DNA from: Deltaproteobacteria bacterium
Lineage (GTDB): Bacteria > Desulfobacterota > RBG-13-43-22
Length of the DNA stretch: 42,366 nucleotides
Assembly: GCA_016219225.1 (NCBI GenBank)
Contig: JACRBX010000058.1
Location: 1-42,366, forward strand
Direction of reading: 5' to 3'
The notes under the pieces were generated by a model that did not search any database, was not told the DNA's origin, and saw only the letters and a list, made by a program, of their open reading frames with translations. Shown one piece after another: positions 15,866-24,766 of this stretch; the stretch's first letter is position 1; every line of letters begins with the position of its first letter. The translations under genes and the position numbers were made by a program.

Positions 15866-16396
15866 TCAAGACGACAGCCTCCATTTGGTTGAGACATAGC
15901 AAACCTTACCTAGCCTGGCGTTATGCCTTCCCGCCGTGATCAGGATAAGTTCGGCGGGGGTTACAAATTGAAGAGAGCCGCCGGCACAGTGCTGCACACA
16001 GCTTGGTCCCAGACCATCGTTGACCCGTTCGGTGCATTGGTCACACTTCCAGGCCTTCTTTTCCCCCGGGCGAAGATGTACGGCCCCATAGGGACAGGCC
16101 AGGACGCAGAGTCCGCATCCCTGGCAGGCGGTTTCGTCAATGACCACCACCCCATCTCCCCTTTTGGAGATGGCCCCGGTGTTACAAGCCGCCAGGCACA
16201 ACGGTTCATTGCATTGAAAACAGGTGACAAAGACAAAATCCTGGTGCAATTCCCCTTCCATGATGCGGGGCCCTACCGTCACCACGGAAGCCCATCTGGG
16301 ACCGGCCGGTAAACGATTCTCCTGCTTGCAGGCCACTTCACAGGCGTAACAGCGGATACACCGGTCCAAATCGATGAGCAGGATTTTTTCTTCCAT
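15866..16396 (-). CDS. Four-cluster ferredoxin subunit of a molybdenum oxidoreductase
   Basis: A 176-residue electron-transfer protein of the DmsB/HycB/FdhB type. Sixteen cysteines form four [4Fe-4S] sites: C13-C16-C19-C23, C59-C62-C67-C71, C91-C94-C97-C101 and C118-C121-C133-C137. No TM helix or Tat signal is present, so it should act in the cytoplasm. It starts directly against the stop of the molybdopterin subunit (no gap) and is clearly its partner. Electrons from the Mo site would pass through this chain to an unidentified acceptor; no membrane anchor subunit is encoded nearby. Confidence 0.92.
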   Translation of the reverse strand: MEEKILLIDLDRCIRCYACEVACKQENRLPAGPRWASVVTVGPRIMEGELHQDFVFVTCFQCNEPLCLAACNTGAISKRGDGVVVIDETACQGCGLCVLACPYGAVHLRPGEKKAWKCDQCTERVNDGLGPSCVQHCAGGSLQFVTPAELILITAGRHNARLGKVCYVSTKWRLSS

Positions 16397-18748
16397 TCAG
16401 GGGATCCTTCTTACCCGGCAGAGCTGACAACGTAATTGGGCCGACCCGATAGCCGGCGCCGTGTCTTCATCGTGAAGGAGGTTATTGGCATTGTTCCTGC
16501 CGGCCCACTGGGCCGGCAGGAGAACCACTCTGGGGTCAATGCCCAGGGTGAGAAAGGCCACGGCCTCGACAGAGCCCCTGGGGGATTCGACGATAACGGG
16601 CTCTCCTTCCCGGACACCCAGGATCCCAGCCGTTTCCGGATGCATATAGAGCAGGCATTGGGGGACGATCTCCCTTAAGACAGGGATGTTACGCAGTTCC
16701 GAATGGCGATAGACGGCTTCCTTCCGGCCTGTGGTCAGGATCAGAGGATACTCTTTGGCCAGATCCGGTGCGCTGATGGGGCTTTCCAGGGGTTCCTTGT
16801 GTTTCGGTAAGGGGTCAAACCCGAGATCCCTCAGTTTTCGGGGGACCAGCTCCACCTTGGTGGATTGGTGGAGATTCCGGAAGGGTGGCAGCCCAAATCC
16901 CGTCTTTTCATATTTCCTGTAGGTGTAAGGGACCGTGTACCGGCCCATCTCTTTGAATTGCTCAAAGGTAAGGCCCAGGGGTTTGAGAATAAGGTCACTC
17001 AAGGCGTCTTCGCTCTCGATCATGAGATGGCCGAATCCGAGGCGCTTGGCCAATTCGTTCAGGATCCAATAATCGGAACGGCATCCGTCGATCTCCACAG
17101 CCTTTTGCTGTAGGTGGATGTCATCATAGGTGACCTGGTAATAGGTCTGCACCGAGCTGCGCTCCATCCAGGTCGCTGCCGGCAGGACGATGTCGGCCAG
17201 CTCGGCCGTGGGGGTCATGAAGAAATCGGCCACGGCGATGAAGTCGAGGCCCTTGAGCGCTTCCAGGACGACCCGGCTGTTGGCATAGGAGAGGGCCGGG
17301 TTCGATCCCTGGCAGTAAAGGGCTTTCACCGGATAGGGTTTTTCAGTGAGCATGGCCCGCCAGACCGTCGGTGAATGGGCCGTGGCCACCCAGGCATCTT
17401 CACCGGCCAGGAGGGGATATTCCTTTCCGCCCAGCCGGTCTTCATGATCTTCCGGGGTCAGGAGGTGCTTCAGAGAAACATCGGGCACCACCTCTCTGGG
17501 CATAGGGAGCACATTGCCGCCGGGCACGTCGATGTTGCCGGTAATGGAGGCCAGGATCCCGAGACTCAGGCAGGCCGACAGGGTGTCCGGTATCTGCTCC
17601 GTAGAAAGGCACTGGATCAGGGAGGCCGGTTTGGTCCGGGCATAACAGCGGGCTGCTTCGACGATCGTTTCGGCCGGCACCCAGGTGATCCCGGCAACTT
17701 TAGAGGGTGGATATTCCCTGACCCGTCCTTTCAACTCTTCAAAGCCGAGGCACCAGGATTCAACGAATCCGTGGTCGTAGAGACCTTCTTCGATGATAAC
17801 ATGAAGCATTCCCAAGGCCAGGGCCACATCCGAACCCGGTCTGAGCTGAAGCCAAAGGTCGGCCTTGGAGGCCGTCTCCGAGAACAGGGGATCCACCACG
17901 ATCAGCTTCGCCCCCAGGGCCCGGGCATCCATCATCCAGGAGGCCTTGATAGGGGCGGTGTTCGGTGGGTTTGTGCCCCAGACCAGCATGCACTTGGTCT
18001 TGCCCGGCTGAAGAAAGAGATCAGGGCATTCCAGGGCCGGGGCGATTCCCAGCAGGAGTTGGGAGGTGAATCGCGGCCAGAGACATTGGGCATAACCCGG
18101 CCCCATCATCTGACGGTGATAGGCATTGGCAAACCGGTTAAAGTATTGTACCCATCCCCTGGATGTGCCGGTGGCCAGGATGACCGAGTCCTTGCCGTAA
18201 ACCTCTTCGGTTTCTTTCAACCTCAGGGCAATGGTATCCAGGGCCTCTTCCCAGGATATAGGCCCCCAATCACCGGCCCCCCTTGGCCCCAAGCGTTTCA
18301 GGGGATCTTTCAGCCTATCCGGGTGGTACAGCAAGGACGTGGAGGCCAGGCCCTTGGCGCAGAGGACTCCCCGGGTCGTCGGAGAGCTGGCATCTCCTTC
18401 CACCTTGATCACCTTTCCGTCCTTCACATAGACCAGGGCATCGCAGCCGTTGTTGCAGGTCCAACAGGAGCTTTTGAGAACGGTCGCTCCGGTCTTTTTA
18501 TCGGTTTTGCGAGGTTTCAGTTTTTCAGTGCGCCGTGGGGGCACGTATCCCGGCGGGTTTATTTTTTCAAGATCACCCCCGATCATCCGGCCGACGAAGG
18601 TTTTTCTTTTGCATGCCGGGCAGAGGGTCAGGACGCCCCCGGTATCGAAGGATACCCCTTTCCCCTGGATGATCCTGGTAAGCGATGCGAGCACTTTTTC
18701 TGAGGCCAGGGATTTCCCGCATCGCCGGCAAACGACTTTTTCAGCCAA
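16397..18748 (-). CDS. Molybdopterin oxidoreductase (DMSO reductase family) with N-terminal zinc-ribbon-like extension
   Basis: A 783-residue catalytic subunit. The N-terminal extension (1-90) carries C7xxC10 and C43xxC46, a zinc-ribbon-like arrangement, then a basic Pro-rich linker. The [4Fe-4S] motif C95xxC98xxxC102...C130 opens the usual molybdopterin domain. A cysteine at 222 (GYAQCLWPR) sits where formate-dehydrogenase-like enzymes have their Mo-ligating Cys/Sec. The C-terminal molydopterin-binding domain (TTGRKEAVYRHSE...) is complete. There is no Tat signal, so it is probably cytoplasmic. It lies between livF and the ferredoxin subunit of module A. The substrate is unknown; formate-, aldehyde- and hydratase-type members share this architecture. 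Confidence 0.9.
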   Translation of the reverse strand: MAEKVVCRRCGKSLASEKVLASLTRIIQGKGVSFDTGGVLTLCPACKRKTFVGRMIGGDLEKINPPGYVPPRRTEKLKPRKTDKKTGATVLKSSCWTCNNGCDALVYVKDGKVIKVEGDASSPTTRGVLCAKGLASTSLLYHPDRLKDPLKRLGPRGAGDWGPISWEEALDTIALRLKETEEVYGKDSVILATGTSRGWVQYFNRFANAYHRQMMGPGYAQCLWPRFTSQLLLGIAPALECPDLFLQPGKTKCMLVWGTNPPNTAPIKASWMMDARALGAKLIVVDPLFSETASKADLWLQLRPGSDVALALGMLHVIIEEGLYDHGFVESWCLGFEELKGRVREYPPSKVAGITWVPAETIVEAARCYARTKPASLIQCLSTEQIPDTLSACLSLGILASITGNIDVPGGNVLPMPREVVPDVSLKHLLTPEDHEDRLGGKEYPLLAGEDAWVATAHSPTVWRAMLTEKPYPVKALYCQGSNPALSYANSRVVLEALKGLDFIAVADFFMTPTAELADIVLPAATWMERSSVQTYYQVTYDDIHLQQKAVEIDGCRSDYWILNELAKRLGFGHLMIESEDALSDLILKPLGLTFEQFKEMGRYTVPYTYRKYEKTGFGLPPFRNLHQSTKVELVPRKLRDLGFDPLPKHKEPLESPISAPDLAKEYPLILTTGRKEAVYRHSELRNIPVLREIVPQCLLYMHPETAGILGVREGEPVIVESPRGSVEAVAFLTLGIDPRVVLLPAQWAGRNNANNLLHDEDTAPAIGSAQLRCQLCRVRRIP
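16496..16520. repeat. Perfect 25-bp palindrome inside the molybdenum enzyme gene
   Basis: Twelve-base arms CCTGCCGGCCCA and TGGGCCGGCAGG flank a single C. It encodes the LLPAQWAGRNN region near the enzyme C-terminus. At RNA level it could form a strong hairpin inside the coding region. Confidence 0.6.
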
Positions 18749-18765
18749 GCCTTTATTCCTTTTTC

Positions 18766-19470
18766 CTATAACCCCAAGTAGGCCTTGCGCACATGTTCAC
18801 TCTTGGAGAGTTCTTCCCCGGTCCCTTGCAATGTCACCTGGCCGTTCTCCACCACATAGCCGTGCCGGGCCAGTTGCAGGGTCTGAATCACTTCCTGGGA
18901 TACCAGGAGGATCGTGATCCCCTGATCGTTGAGCAGTTTTAAGGTCGTCAGGATATCCGTAGAAAGCTTTGGGGACAGGCTCATGGTAGGCTCATCGAGA
19001 ATCATAAGTGACGGCCGGCCCATGAGACCCCGACCTATGGCCAGCATCTGCTGTTCCCCGCCGGAAAGGGTCTTGGCCAACTGGTTCTGCCGCCGTTTCA
19101 GAATAGGGAAGAGCTCGAAAACCTGGTCCAGAGACTCGCTGATCACTTTTCGGGGCCGGGGCAGGTAGGCCCCTAATTGCAGATTTTCAATGACTCGCAT
19201 GAGGGGAAAGATCTTCCGGCCTTCGGGGATCTGGACGATGCCCATCTCGCATATACGCCTTGGGTCGAGCCCGTCGATCCGCTCGCCGTTGTAATGGATA
19301 GACCCGCCCTGCAAACAGGTCAGGCCGGAAATAGCCCGCAGCAGGGTCGATTTCCCGGCCCCGTTGGAGCCGATGACGGCCACGAAATCCTGGTCAGCGA
19401 CCTCAAGGGAGACATCGCTCAAGGCCCGCAGCTTTCCGTATGAAACCTGAATATTATTGACTTCTAACAT
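18766..19470 (-). CDS. livF: LivF-type ABC importer ATPase (module A)
   Basis: A 234-residue nucleotide-binding subunit of a branched-chain-amino-acid-type (HAAT) importer. Walker A is GSNGAGKST, the signature LSGGEQQMLAIGRGLM, Walker B LMILDEPTMSLSP, and the C-terminal YVVENGQVTLQGTGEEL is typical of LivF. The ATG at 19470 (MLEVNNIQVSYG) is chosen over an upstream TTG; it overlaps the livG end by 17 bp. It works with LivG, LivH, LivM and LivK of the same operon. The Liv family also imports amides, urea and aromatic or dicarboxylic acids, so the name does not fix the substrate. Confidence 0.92.
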   Translation of the reverse strand: MLEVNNIQVSYGKLRALSDVSLEVADQDFVAVIGSNGAGKSTLLRAISGLTCLQGGSIHYNGERIDGLDPRRICEMGIVQIPEGRKIFPLMRVIENLQLGAYLPRPRKVISESLDQVFELFPILKRRQNQLAKTLSGGEQQMLAIGRGLMGRPSLMILDEPTMSLSPKLSTDILTTLKLLNDQGITILLVSQEVIQTLQLARHGYVVENGQVTLQGTGEELSKSEHVRKAYLGL

Positions 19471-20221
19471 AAGCCGCCCCCAAATAAGCCTCAACGACCC
19501 TGGGGTCCTTGACGATTTCCCCGGCCAGGCCGTCGGCGATCTTTCGGCCGTAGTCGAGGACCATGACCCGGCTGCACGTCTCCATGAGGGCGCTCAGCAC
19601 GTGTTCAATCATAAAAATGGTGATCCCTAATTCCCTGTTTATGCGAAATATCAAATTGATCCCGTCTCTCACCTCGGCTTCGTTAAGGCCGGCAAAAACC
19701 TCATCCAGGAGGATGAGCCGTGGGGAAACAGAAAGGGCCCTGCCCATTTCAAGACGCTTCCTCTCGACCATAATCAGATCCGAGGCGGCCGTCCGGGCCT
19801 GGTCTCTCAGGCCGACGAATTCGAGTATTTCCCCAGCCCGCTTCCGGGCCTTGGACAGGCTGCTTTCGCCACTGCCATAAAGGACTCCCACGGCGATATT
19901 GTCCAGGGCCGACAGTTCCTCAAAAGGTCGGACAAACTGGAAGGTCCTGCCCAGACCGAGCCGGGCGATCCGGGAGGGTTTCTCCCCGTTTATCCTGGTG
20001 CCTCTGAAGGTGATCGTCCCTCTCTCCGGGGCATAAAAGCCGGCCATACAATTGATGAGGGTGGTCTTACCCGAGCCGTTGGGACCGATGAGACCCATGA
20101 TCTCTCCCTCCATCACCTCGAAATCGACTTCGGAGACAGCGGTCAGGCCGCCGAATTGCTTCGTCACCTTTGTTCCGGTCAGGATGGGGTCGGGCCCTGA
20201 TTGAGGGGGACTACTGGTCAT
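19454..20221 (-). CDS. livG: LivG-type ABC importer ATPase (module A)
   Basis: A 255-residue ATPase with Walker A GPNGSGKTT, Walker B LILLDEVFAGLN and the switch His in MIEHVLSAL. The ABC signature is degenerate: where LivG usually has LPYGQQRRLE, this protein has IMVERKRLEMG. The Walker B is followed by VFAGLN rather than PFAGLN or PTAGLN. Fold and LivG-specific C-terminus (DPRVVEAYLGA) are intact, so it is probably functional. It follows the DRE-TIM lyase by six bases and overlaps livF. Confidence 0.92.
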   Translation of the reverse strand: MTSSPPQSGPDPILTGTKVTKQFGGLTAVSEVDFEVMEGEIMGLIGPNGSGKTTLINCMAGFYAPERGTITFRGTRINGEKPSRIARLGLGRTFQFVRPFEELSALDNIAVGVLYGSGESSLSKARKRAGEILEFVGLRDQARTAASDLIMVERKRLEMGRALSVSPRLILLDEVFAGLNEAEVRDGINLIFRINRELGITIFMIEHVLSALMETCSRVMVLDYGRKIADGLAGEIVKDPRVVEAYLGAAYVRSQ

Positions 20222-20227
20222 ATCGGT

Positions 20228-21469
20228 TCACTCACCTGCCAGGACGTCGCGGGCGATCTTCTCAAAAACCGGGTCAGGTATGGACCATTTACGGATGATG
20301 GCCTGACGTTTGACCCGATCCACGATCTGGGCTACCTGTTCCCTGGTGGCCTGAAGCCCCATCTTCACCAAACGGTCCCGGATGACTGTGCCGCCGGTCA
20401 TTTTACCGAGGATGATGTTCAGGGGCCCCCGGCCGATCAGCTCAGGGGCAAAGGGTAAGGTCGTAAAGGGCTTGTCCGTTTTCATCATGCGCAGGTTCAT
20501 ATCGGCCACCATGCCCGATTCGACGGTAAATTCATTGTCCCCGGTAATGGGCTTGTTGGAGGGTATGGGGATTTTGACGATTTCGGAGACCAGCCTCGTG
20601 ACATTATAGATATGGTCGAGCTTTATCCCGGTGTTCAAACCCAGAAGGAGTTCGGTGTCCACGGCTACTTCCTCGGTCGAGGCATTTCCGGCCCTCTCCC
20701 CCAGGGTATTTATGGCCGTGTGAACCGTCGTGGCCCCACCCACGATACCCGAAAGCATCACGGCCGTGGCCAGGCCGAAGTCGTTATGGGCATGGACGCC
20801 CACCGTGGCGGCCGGGGCCCACTCCCTGATCTTCCGGACCATGTAGGTGGTGGTCCAGGGCAGCCCGAAGCCCATAGTGTCCGTGTAGGTGATCTGATCC
20901 ACCCCGGCCTCGTTAGCTACGGCCTTGTACAGTCTTTCCAGGAACTGAATAGGGGCCTTGGTGGCCTCCCAGGGCATGACCGAGGTATAAAGGCCGTTCT
21001 TTTTGGCATGGGCCGCGGCCTTCACCAGCTTCTCAACCATCTGGTTCTCATTGAGTCCCCAGACGACCTCACCGAACCAGGGGGAACCGGCGCATTCCAC
21101 CACCACGCCGTCGGCACCGTTCTCGGCGGCGAAATCAACCTCTTTTTCATCCCAGCGGCAGAGGAAAACGATCTTGGCCTGACGGCCGTTTTTCCGCATC
21201 CTGACCAGCTCCCTGGCGACTTCCCGGTCATCATCGGAGATGATGGGCAAAAGCTCCACGCTGTAAACACCCATATCATCCAGGGCTTCGTAGATGGCCA
21301 GTTTCTCATCGGGCTTGATCACGACATGGGGGGTCTGCTCGGCCTCCCGCAGCGTTACATCGTGTATATAAACCCGTTCCGGCAGGGTAAAGGCCTTTCT
21401 GACCTCTTCAAAAAAATTAAATTCGGTTACCCAGTACTTGTCCGTTAAATGTTTACCTCTATCTGACAT
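20228..21469 (-). CDS. DRE-TIM metallolyase (homocitrate/isopropylmalate synthase-like, module A)
   Basis: A 413-residue HMGL-like TIM-barrel enzyme. The metal/catalytic motif is HDVTLRE (H36-D37...R41-E42), and the barrel metal ligands lie in VGVHAHNDFG. NTLGERAGNASTEE is the motif shared with 2-isopropylmalate and homocitrate synthases. The usual DGEQ after TLR is EAEQ here, so the conserved Gly is Ala. No regulatory LeuA dimer domain is present, but an extra C-terminal part of about 110 residues is. The start at 21469 has AAGGAGA upstream. It could make or break a C-C bond between a 2-keto acid and an acyl group. Its position inside the liv operon suggests it acts on the imported compound. 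Confidence 0.85.
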   Translation of the reverse strand: MSDRGKHLTDKYWVTEFNFFEEVRKAFTLPERVYIHDVTLREAEQTPHVVIKPDEKLAIYEALDDMGVYSVELLPIISDDDREVARELVRMRKNGRQAKIVFLCRWDEKEVDFAAENGADGVVVECAGSPWFGEVVWGLNENQMVEKLVKAAAHAKKNGLYTSVMPWEATKAPIQFLERLYKAVANEAGVDQITYTDTMGFGLPWTTTYMVRKIREWAPAATVGVHAHNDFGLATAVMLSGIVGGATTVHTAINTLGERAGNASTEEVAVDTELLLGLNTGIKLDHIYNVTRLVSEIVKIPIPSNKPITGDNEFTVESGMVADMNLRMMKTDKPFTTLPFAPELIGRGPLNIILGKMTGGTVIRDRLVKMGLQATREQVAQIVDRVKRQAIIRKWSIPDPVFEKIARDVLAGE

Positions 21470-21489
21470 GAATAGCGTCTCCTTATTTA

Positions 21490-21545
21490 AATTCTGAATT
21501 CTCAATTCTAATTTCCGGCTCCCGGCTCCTGGATTCCAGAATTTC
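21490..21545. repeat. Heptanucleotide repeat tract 1
   Basis: Eight 7-bp units in strict register: AATTCTG, AATTCTC, AATTCTA, ATTTCCG, GCTCCCG, GCTCCTG, GATTCCA, GAATTTC. The unit changes within the tract while the period holds. It fills the spacer between livM and the lyase gene and reaches into the livM stop codon (21544-21546). Confidence 0.7.
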
Positions 21546-22488
21546 AACTATCTTTGGTCCCCTTATTCTTAAAAAGCCCGACCAGCCCATGGGGCAGATA
21601 CATGATCACCAGGACCAGCAACAGCCCGTAGATGATGCGGGAAAACTCGGCCCCGATGTTGGCGTGGGCCGTTAACACTTCGTTGATGACCACGACAATG
21701 GCGGCCCCGATGACCGGTCCCAGCCAGGTAGTTGGTCCTCCGAGCAGGGCCATGAGCACCACCAGTACCGAAATTCCGATGTCAAAGATAAAATCCGGAT
21801 GAATGTAACTCCGGTAATAGGCATAGATCCCCCCGGTAACGCCGGCCAGAAAGGCGCTCAGGGCAAAGGCCATGATCTTCAATTGGGTGGCATCGACCCC
21901 CTGGGTCTCGGCACTGTCTTCATCCTGATAGATGGATCGCAATCCAAGACCGTATTTGGATTTCTCTATCCAGATGGCGATGAGGATGGTCACAAAGGTG
22001 AGGGCCAGCATGATTTCATAGAAGATTACCCGGTTGGCGAACATGCCCACCTTCAGAAAGGGCAGGTAGAGCCCGGTCGATGAGCCGGTAAATTCCACAT
22101 TGATCACTACCAGCCGGGCCGACAAACCGAGACAGAGGGTCACGAGAACAAAATAGGGTCCTCTCAGCCTGAGACAGGGATAGCCGATGATCACCGCGCA
22201 AAGAGATGCGAGCAGCCCCCCAAGGATGGCGGTATAGAAAGGGGAAAGCCCCCATTTGAGGAGGAGCAGGGCGCTGGTATAGGCCCCGATGCCGAAAAAA
22301 GCGGCATGACCGAAGTTGTTGTAGCCCGTGTATCCGCCGAATATATTCCAGCCGCAGGCCAGGGCGGCATACATAAAAAGGCTGAAAAGGGCCGACAGAT
22401 AGTAGGCATCCGGTCGAAGGAGCGGGAAAAGGGCCAGGGCCGCACCCACAGCGGTCACGATGAATATTGAGCGTCCGTTCTTCTCCAT
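21544..22488 (-). CDS. livM: LivM-type ABC importer permease (module A)
   Basis: A 314-residue inner-membrane permease with about eight to ten hydrophobic helices. The family motifs NIFGGYTGYNNFGHAAFFGIGAY and LGPVIGAA are clear. It dimerises with LivH to form the translocation path. It starts 13 bp after the livH stop. The gene ends inside the first heptanucleotide repeat tract, so its last codons may have been affected by repeat growth. Confidence 0.92.
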   Translation of the reverse strand: MEKNGRSIFIVTAVGAALALFPLLRPDAYYLSALFSLFMYAALACGWNIFGGYTGYNNFGHAAFFGIGAYTSALLLLKWGLSPFYTAILGGLLASLCAVIIGYPCLRLRGPYFVLVTLCLGLSARLVVINVEFTGSSTGLYLPFLKVGMFANRVIFYEIMLALTFVTILIAIWIEKSKYGLGLRSIYQDEDSAETQGVDATQLKIMAFALSAFLAGVTGGIYAYYRSYIHPDFIFDIGISVLVVLMALLGGPTTWLGPVIGAAIVVVINEVLTAHANIGAEFSRIIYGLLLVLVIMYLPHGLVGLFKNKGTKDS

Positions 22489-22501
22489 CCGTTCTCCGGG
22501 T

Positions 22502-23383
22502 TCACTGCCGGAAAAGACCGGTCGGTCTTACCAGCAACAGGGCGATGATGATGCCGAAAAGTATGAGGTTGATCCAGGTCAGGGGGATCAGGGCGCTGCT
22601 GACCCCTATGATCAGGCCGATCAGGAGGCTGGCCACAGCCGTCCCCATGATGCTGCCGACGCCGCCCACGATGACGATGGCAAAGACAAAGGTGATCCAG
22701 GCCCAATGAGTGGACGGCTCGATAGAGTACATGAGGCTCATGCAGGTCCCCCCGATCCCGGCGGTGGCAAAGGACAGGCCGTAGGTGAAAGCCATCACCC
22801 GGCTGATATTGATGCCCATCAGTACGGCCCCATCCCGGTCCTGCCAGACCGCCCTGGCCGCTTTACCGAGAAAGGTATGATGCAGGAAGAAATAAACGGC
22901 CGTGACGGTAACCACGGCCACGGCAAAGCTCACCAGAAAATTCATGGGCAGGGCGATACCGCCTAAGAATATGGATTTCCCGGAATAAGAGGTGGAAACC
23001 AGCCTGGGGGTGGCTTTACAGATAGAGAGCAACAGGTTCTCCACAACGATCGTTACGCCGAAGGTCAGAACCAGTGAGGCGGCAGTCAGGTCCCTGGTCC
23101 TTTTGGCGGCTGTCCGGATTACGGTCCGTTCTATAATAATGCCCAGCAGGAAGAGGGCCGGAATCACCAAAACCAGGGAGAAAAGGGGATTCCAGCCGTA
23201 GAGTTCCAGCAGCCAATAGGTGATATAGGCGCCCACCAGAGCCAGCACGGGATGGGCCAGGTTGACCACCCGTGCTATTCCCAGGATGAGGCTGAAACCC
23301 ACAGCCAGCACCGCAAAGGTGCCCCCGAGGAGGAGTCCGCTGACGATGCTTTGAATGAATTGATTTAAGGAAAGTCCTTCCAC
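22502..23383 (-). CDS. livH: LivH-type ABC importer permease (module A)
   Basis: A 293-residue membrane protein of the LivH family. It is hydrophobic throughout, with the opening SGLLLGGTFAVLAVGFSLILG and the family segment RVVNLAHPVLALVGAYI. The cytoplasmic coupling loop TFLGKAARAVWQDRDGAVLMGIN and the GGVGSIMGTAVASLLIG motif are present. It lies 47 bp after livK and 13 bp before livM. Confidence 0.92.
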   Translation of the reverse strand: MEGLSLNQFIQSIVSGLLLGGTFAVLAVGFSLILGIARVVNLAHPVLALVGAYITYWLLELYGWNPLFSLVLVIPALFLLGIIIERTVIRTAAKRTRDLTAASLVLTFGVTIVVENLLLSICKATPRLVSTSYSGKSIFLGGIALPMNFLVSFAVAVVTVTAVYFFLHHTFLGKAARAVWQDRDGAVLMGINISRVMAFTYGLSFATAGIGGTCMSLMYSIEPSTHWAWITFVFAIVIVGGVGSIMGTAVASLLIGLIIGVSSALIPLTWINLILFGIIIALLLVRPTGLFRQ

Positions 23384-23430
23384 TAGGTCTTACCTATCTC
23401 CCTTGGCTACGTCTTTTCGCCTCTTCAAGG

Positions 23431-24636
23431 CTACTTTCCCCAGGCCGGTTTCGGATAGACGGCCTTTGACTTTCCGCTGCTGGGATAAACCACCTGGGTC
23501 TGACCGTTCAAGACCTGCACCACATAAGAATAAGGCGCTGGCAAGCCTCTCTCGTCAAATTTGAATTTCCCGGAGAGGATGCTGATCTCGTGGGTCCTCA
23601 GATAGTCCCGGATGGCATCCTGTTTCAGGCTTTTGGCGCCTTCCACCCCCCGCTGGAGCGTTTCAGGCCAACTGTATCCGAAGAGGAAATATTCCGGGGC
23701 ATCGGGCTCGCCCCACTTCTCTTTCACCAGCTTGTTCAGTTCGACGATTCCCGGATACGGGAGGGTGTTAGTGATGATGACCCCCTGATAGACATAGTTG
23801 GCGTCCGGGCCGAGCAGCTTGGTCCAGGCCGGAGAAGTGGCGGCAATCGACTGCTGGAAGAATTTGGGATTGTAGCCCAGGGCTTTGGCCGAGCGTACCG
23901 TTAAGATGGCATCCGGAAAGAACTGGGTGCAATAGAGCAGTTCGGCATTCCGCTCCTTCGCCTTGGTGATCAGGGCATCGGCACTCGACAATGGCGGGTC
24001 GTAGAACTCGTCCACGACGATTTTCATGCCCAGCTTTTCCGCCCATTTGCGATCCACCGCCTGACCGGCCCGGCCGATAGGGTTGTTCAGCTTTATGTAG
24101 GCCACGGATTTCGGTCTATCGGCCACCGGCAGGCTTTCCAGAAACCGGTAAAAGGCCTCTCCCAGCCATTCCCCCATCATAGGCGTGGCGCTGAAGGAAT
24201 ATTTGAAGCCCTGGCTGAAAGAAGCCATATGGCCGCCCATGGAGACGTAGACCATGCCATACCGTTCCGCCACCGGCATCTGGGCAGCCACGGAAGCCCC
24301 GCCATAACCGCCGAGGAGCAGGTCCACCTTATCCACGGTGATGACCTTTTCGAGCAGTTGGACCGCCTTGTCGGGTTTCCCCTCATCATCGTAAATGATC
24401 AGTTCCACCGGCCGGCCCAAAAGCCCTCCCGATTTGTTCACTCTTTCTGCCCAGTACTCGTAACCCCGTTTTACCCACTTGGCGTTGTCCGCCAGAGGAC
24501 CCGTTATCGACATAGAGCCCCCTAACCGGATCGGCTTTCCTTTGGGTTGTGCTGCGGCAGGGAAAGACAACCCGGCCAGCATTAAAAAGCAAATACAAAT
24601 GCTCATCAATCCTGCAATAAGTCTCCTCTTTTTCAT
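23431..24636 (-). CDS. livK: LivK-type periplasmic substrate-binding protein (module A)
   Basis: A 401-residue type I periplasmic binding protein. The signal peptide is cleaved near AAA-QP (about residue 29). The mature protein starts IRLGGSMSITGPLADNAKWV, the usual ligand-loop region, and later has LLLGGYGGASVAAQMPVAE. It delivers ligand to LivHM. It is the first gene of module A, with CAGGAGGGCG before the ATG. Members of this family bind amino acids, amides or aromatic and aliphatic carboxylates; the pocket cannot be read from sequence alone. Confidence 0.92.
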   Translation of the reverse strand: MKKRRLIAGLMSICICFLMLAGLSFPAAAQPKGKPIRLGGSMSITGPLADNAKWVKRGYEYWAERVNKSGGLLGRPVELIIYDDEGKPDKAVQLLEKVITVDKVDLLLGGYGGASVAAQMPVAERYGMVYVSMGGHMASFSQGFKYSFSATPMMGEWLGEAFYRFLESLPVADRPKSVAYIKLNNPIGRAGQAVDRKWAEKLGMKIVVDEFYDPPLSSADALITKAKERNAELLYCTQFFPDAILTVRSAKALGYNPKFFQQSIAATSPAWTKLLGPDANYVYQGVIITNTLPYPGIVELNKLVKEKWGEPDAPEYFLFGYSWPETLQRGVEGAKSLKQDAIRDYLRTHEISILSGKFKFDERGLPAPYSYVVQVLNGQTQVVYPSSGKSKAVYPKPAWGK

Positions 24637-24671
24637 CCGCGCCCTCCTGAATTTTTTAATAAAACTTTATC

Positions 24672-24758
24672 TTGACAATTTCAGTTTAAAACTCGAAAAT
24701 ATTAAATGGAGACGATTATAATTTCCATACCTGAAAACAGGGATTTTTTATAAGGAGG
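24672..24758 (+). promoter_or_regulatory. Promoter candidate and strong ribosome binding site for the LuxR gene
   Basis: TTGACA (24672-24677), 17 bp, then GAAAAT (24695-24700) forms a reasonable sigma-70 promoter reading right. A perfect AAGGAGG at 24752-24758 follows. The next in-frame ATG is more than 100 bp away, at 24863, while a CTG lies 8 bp from the Shine-Dalgarno at 24767. The same 230-bp divergent region must carry the livK promoter on the other strand, where I saw no clear consensus. Confidence 0.5.
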
Positions 24759-24766
24759 TTATACCC

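Noticed and set aside
17375-18703. 442-codon plus-strand ORF opposite the molybdenum enzyme
   Set aside because: This is an antisense shadow produced by codon bias of a well-supported gene. The sequence is Gly/Pro/Arg/His-rich and without any motif.
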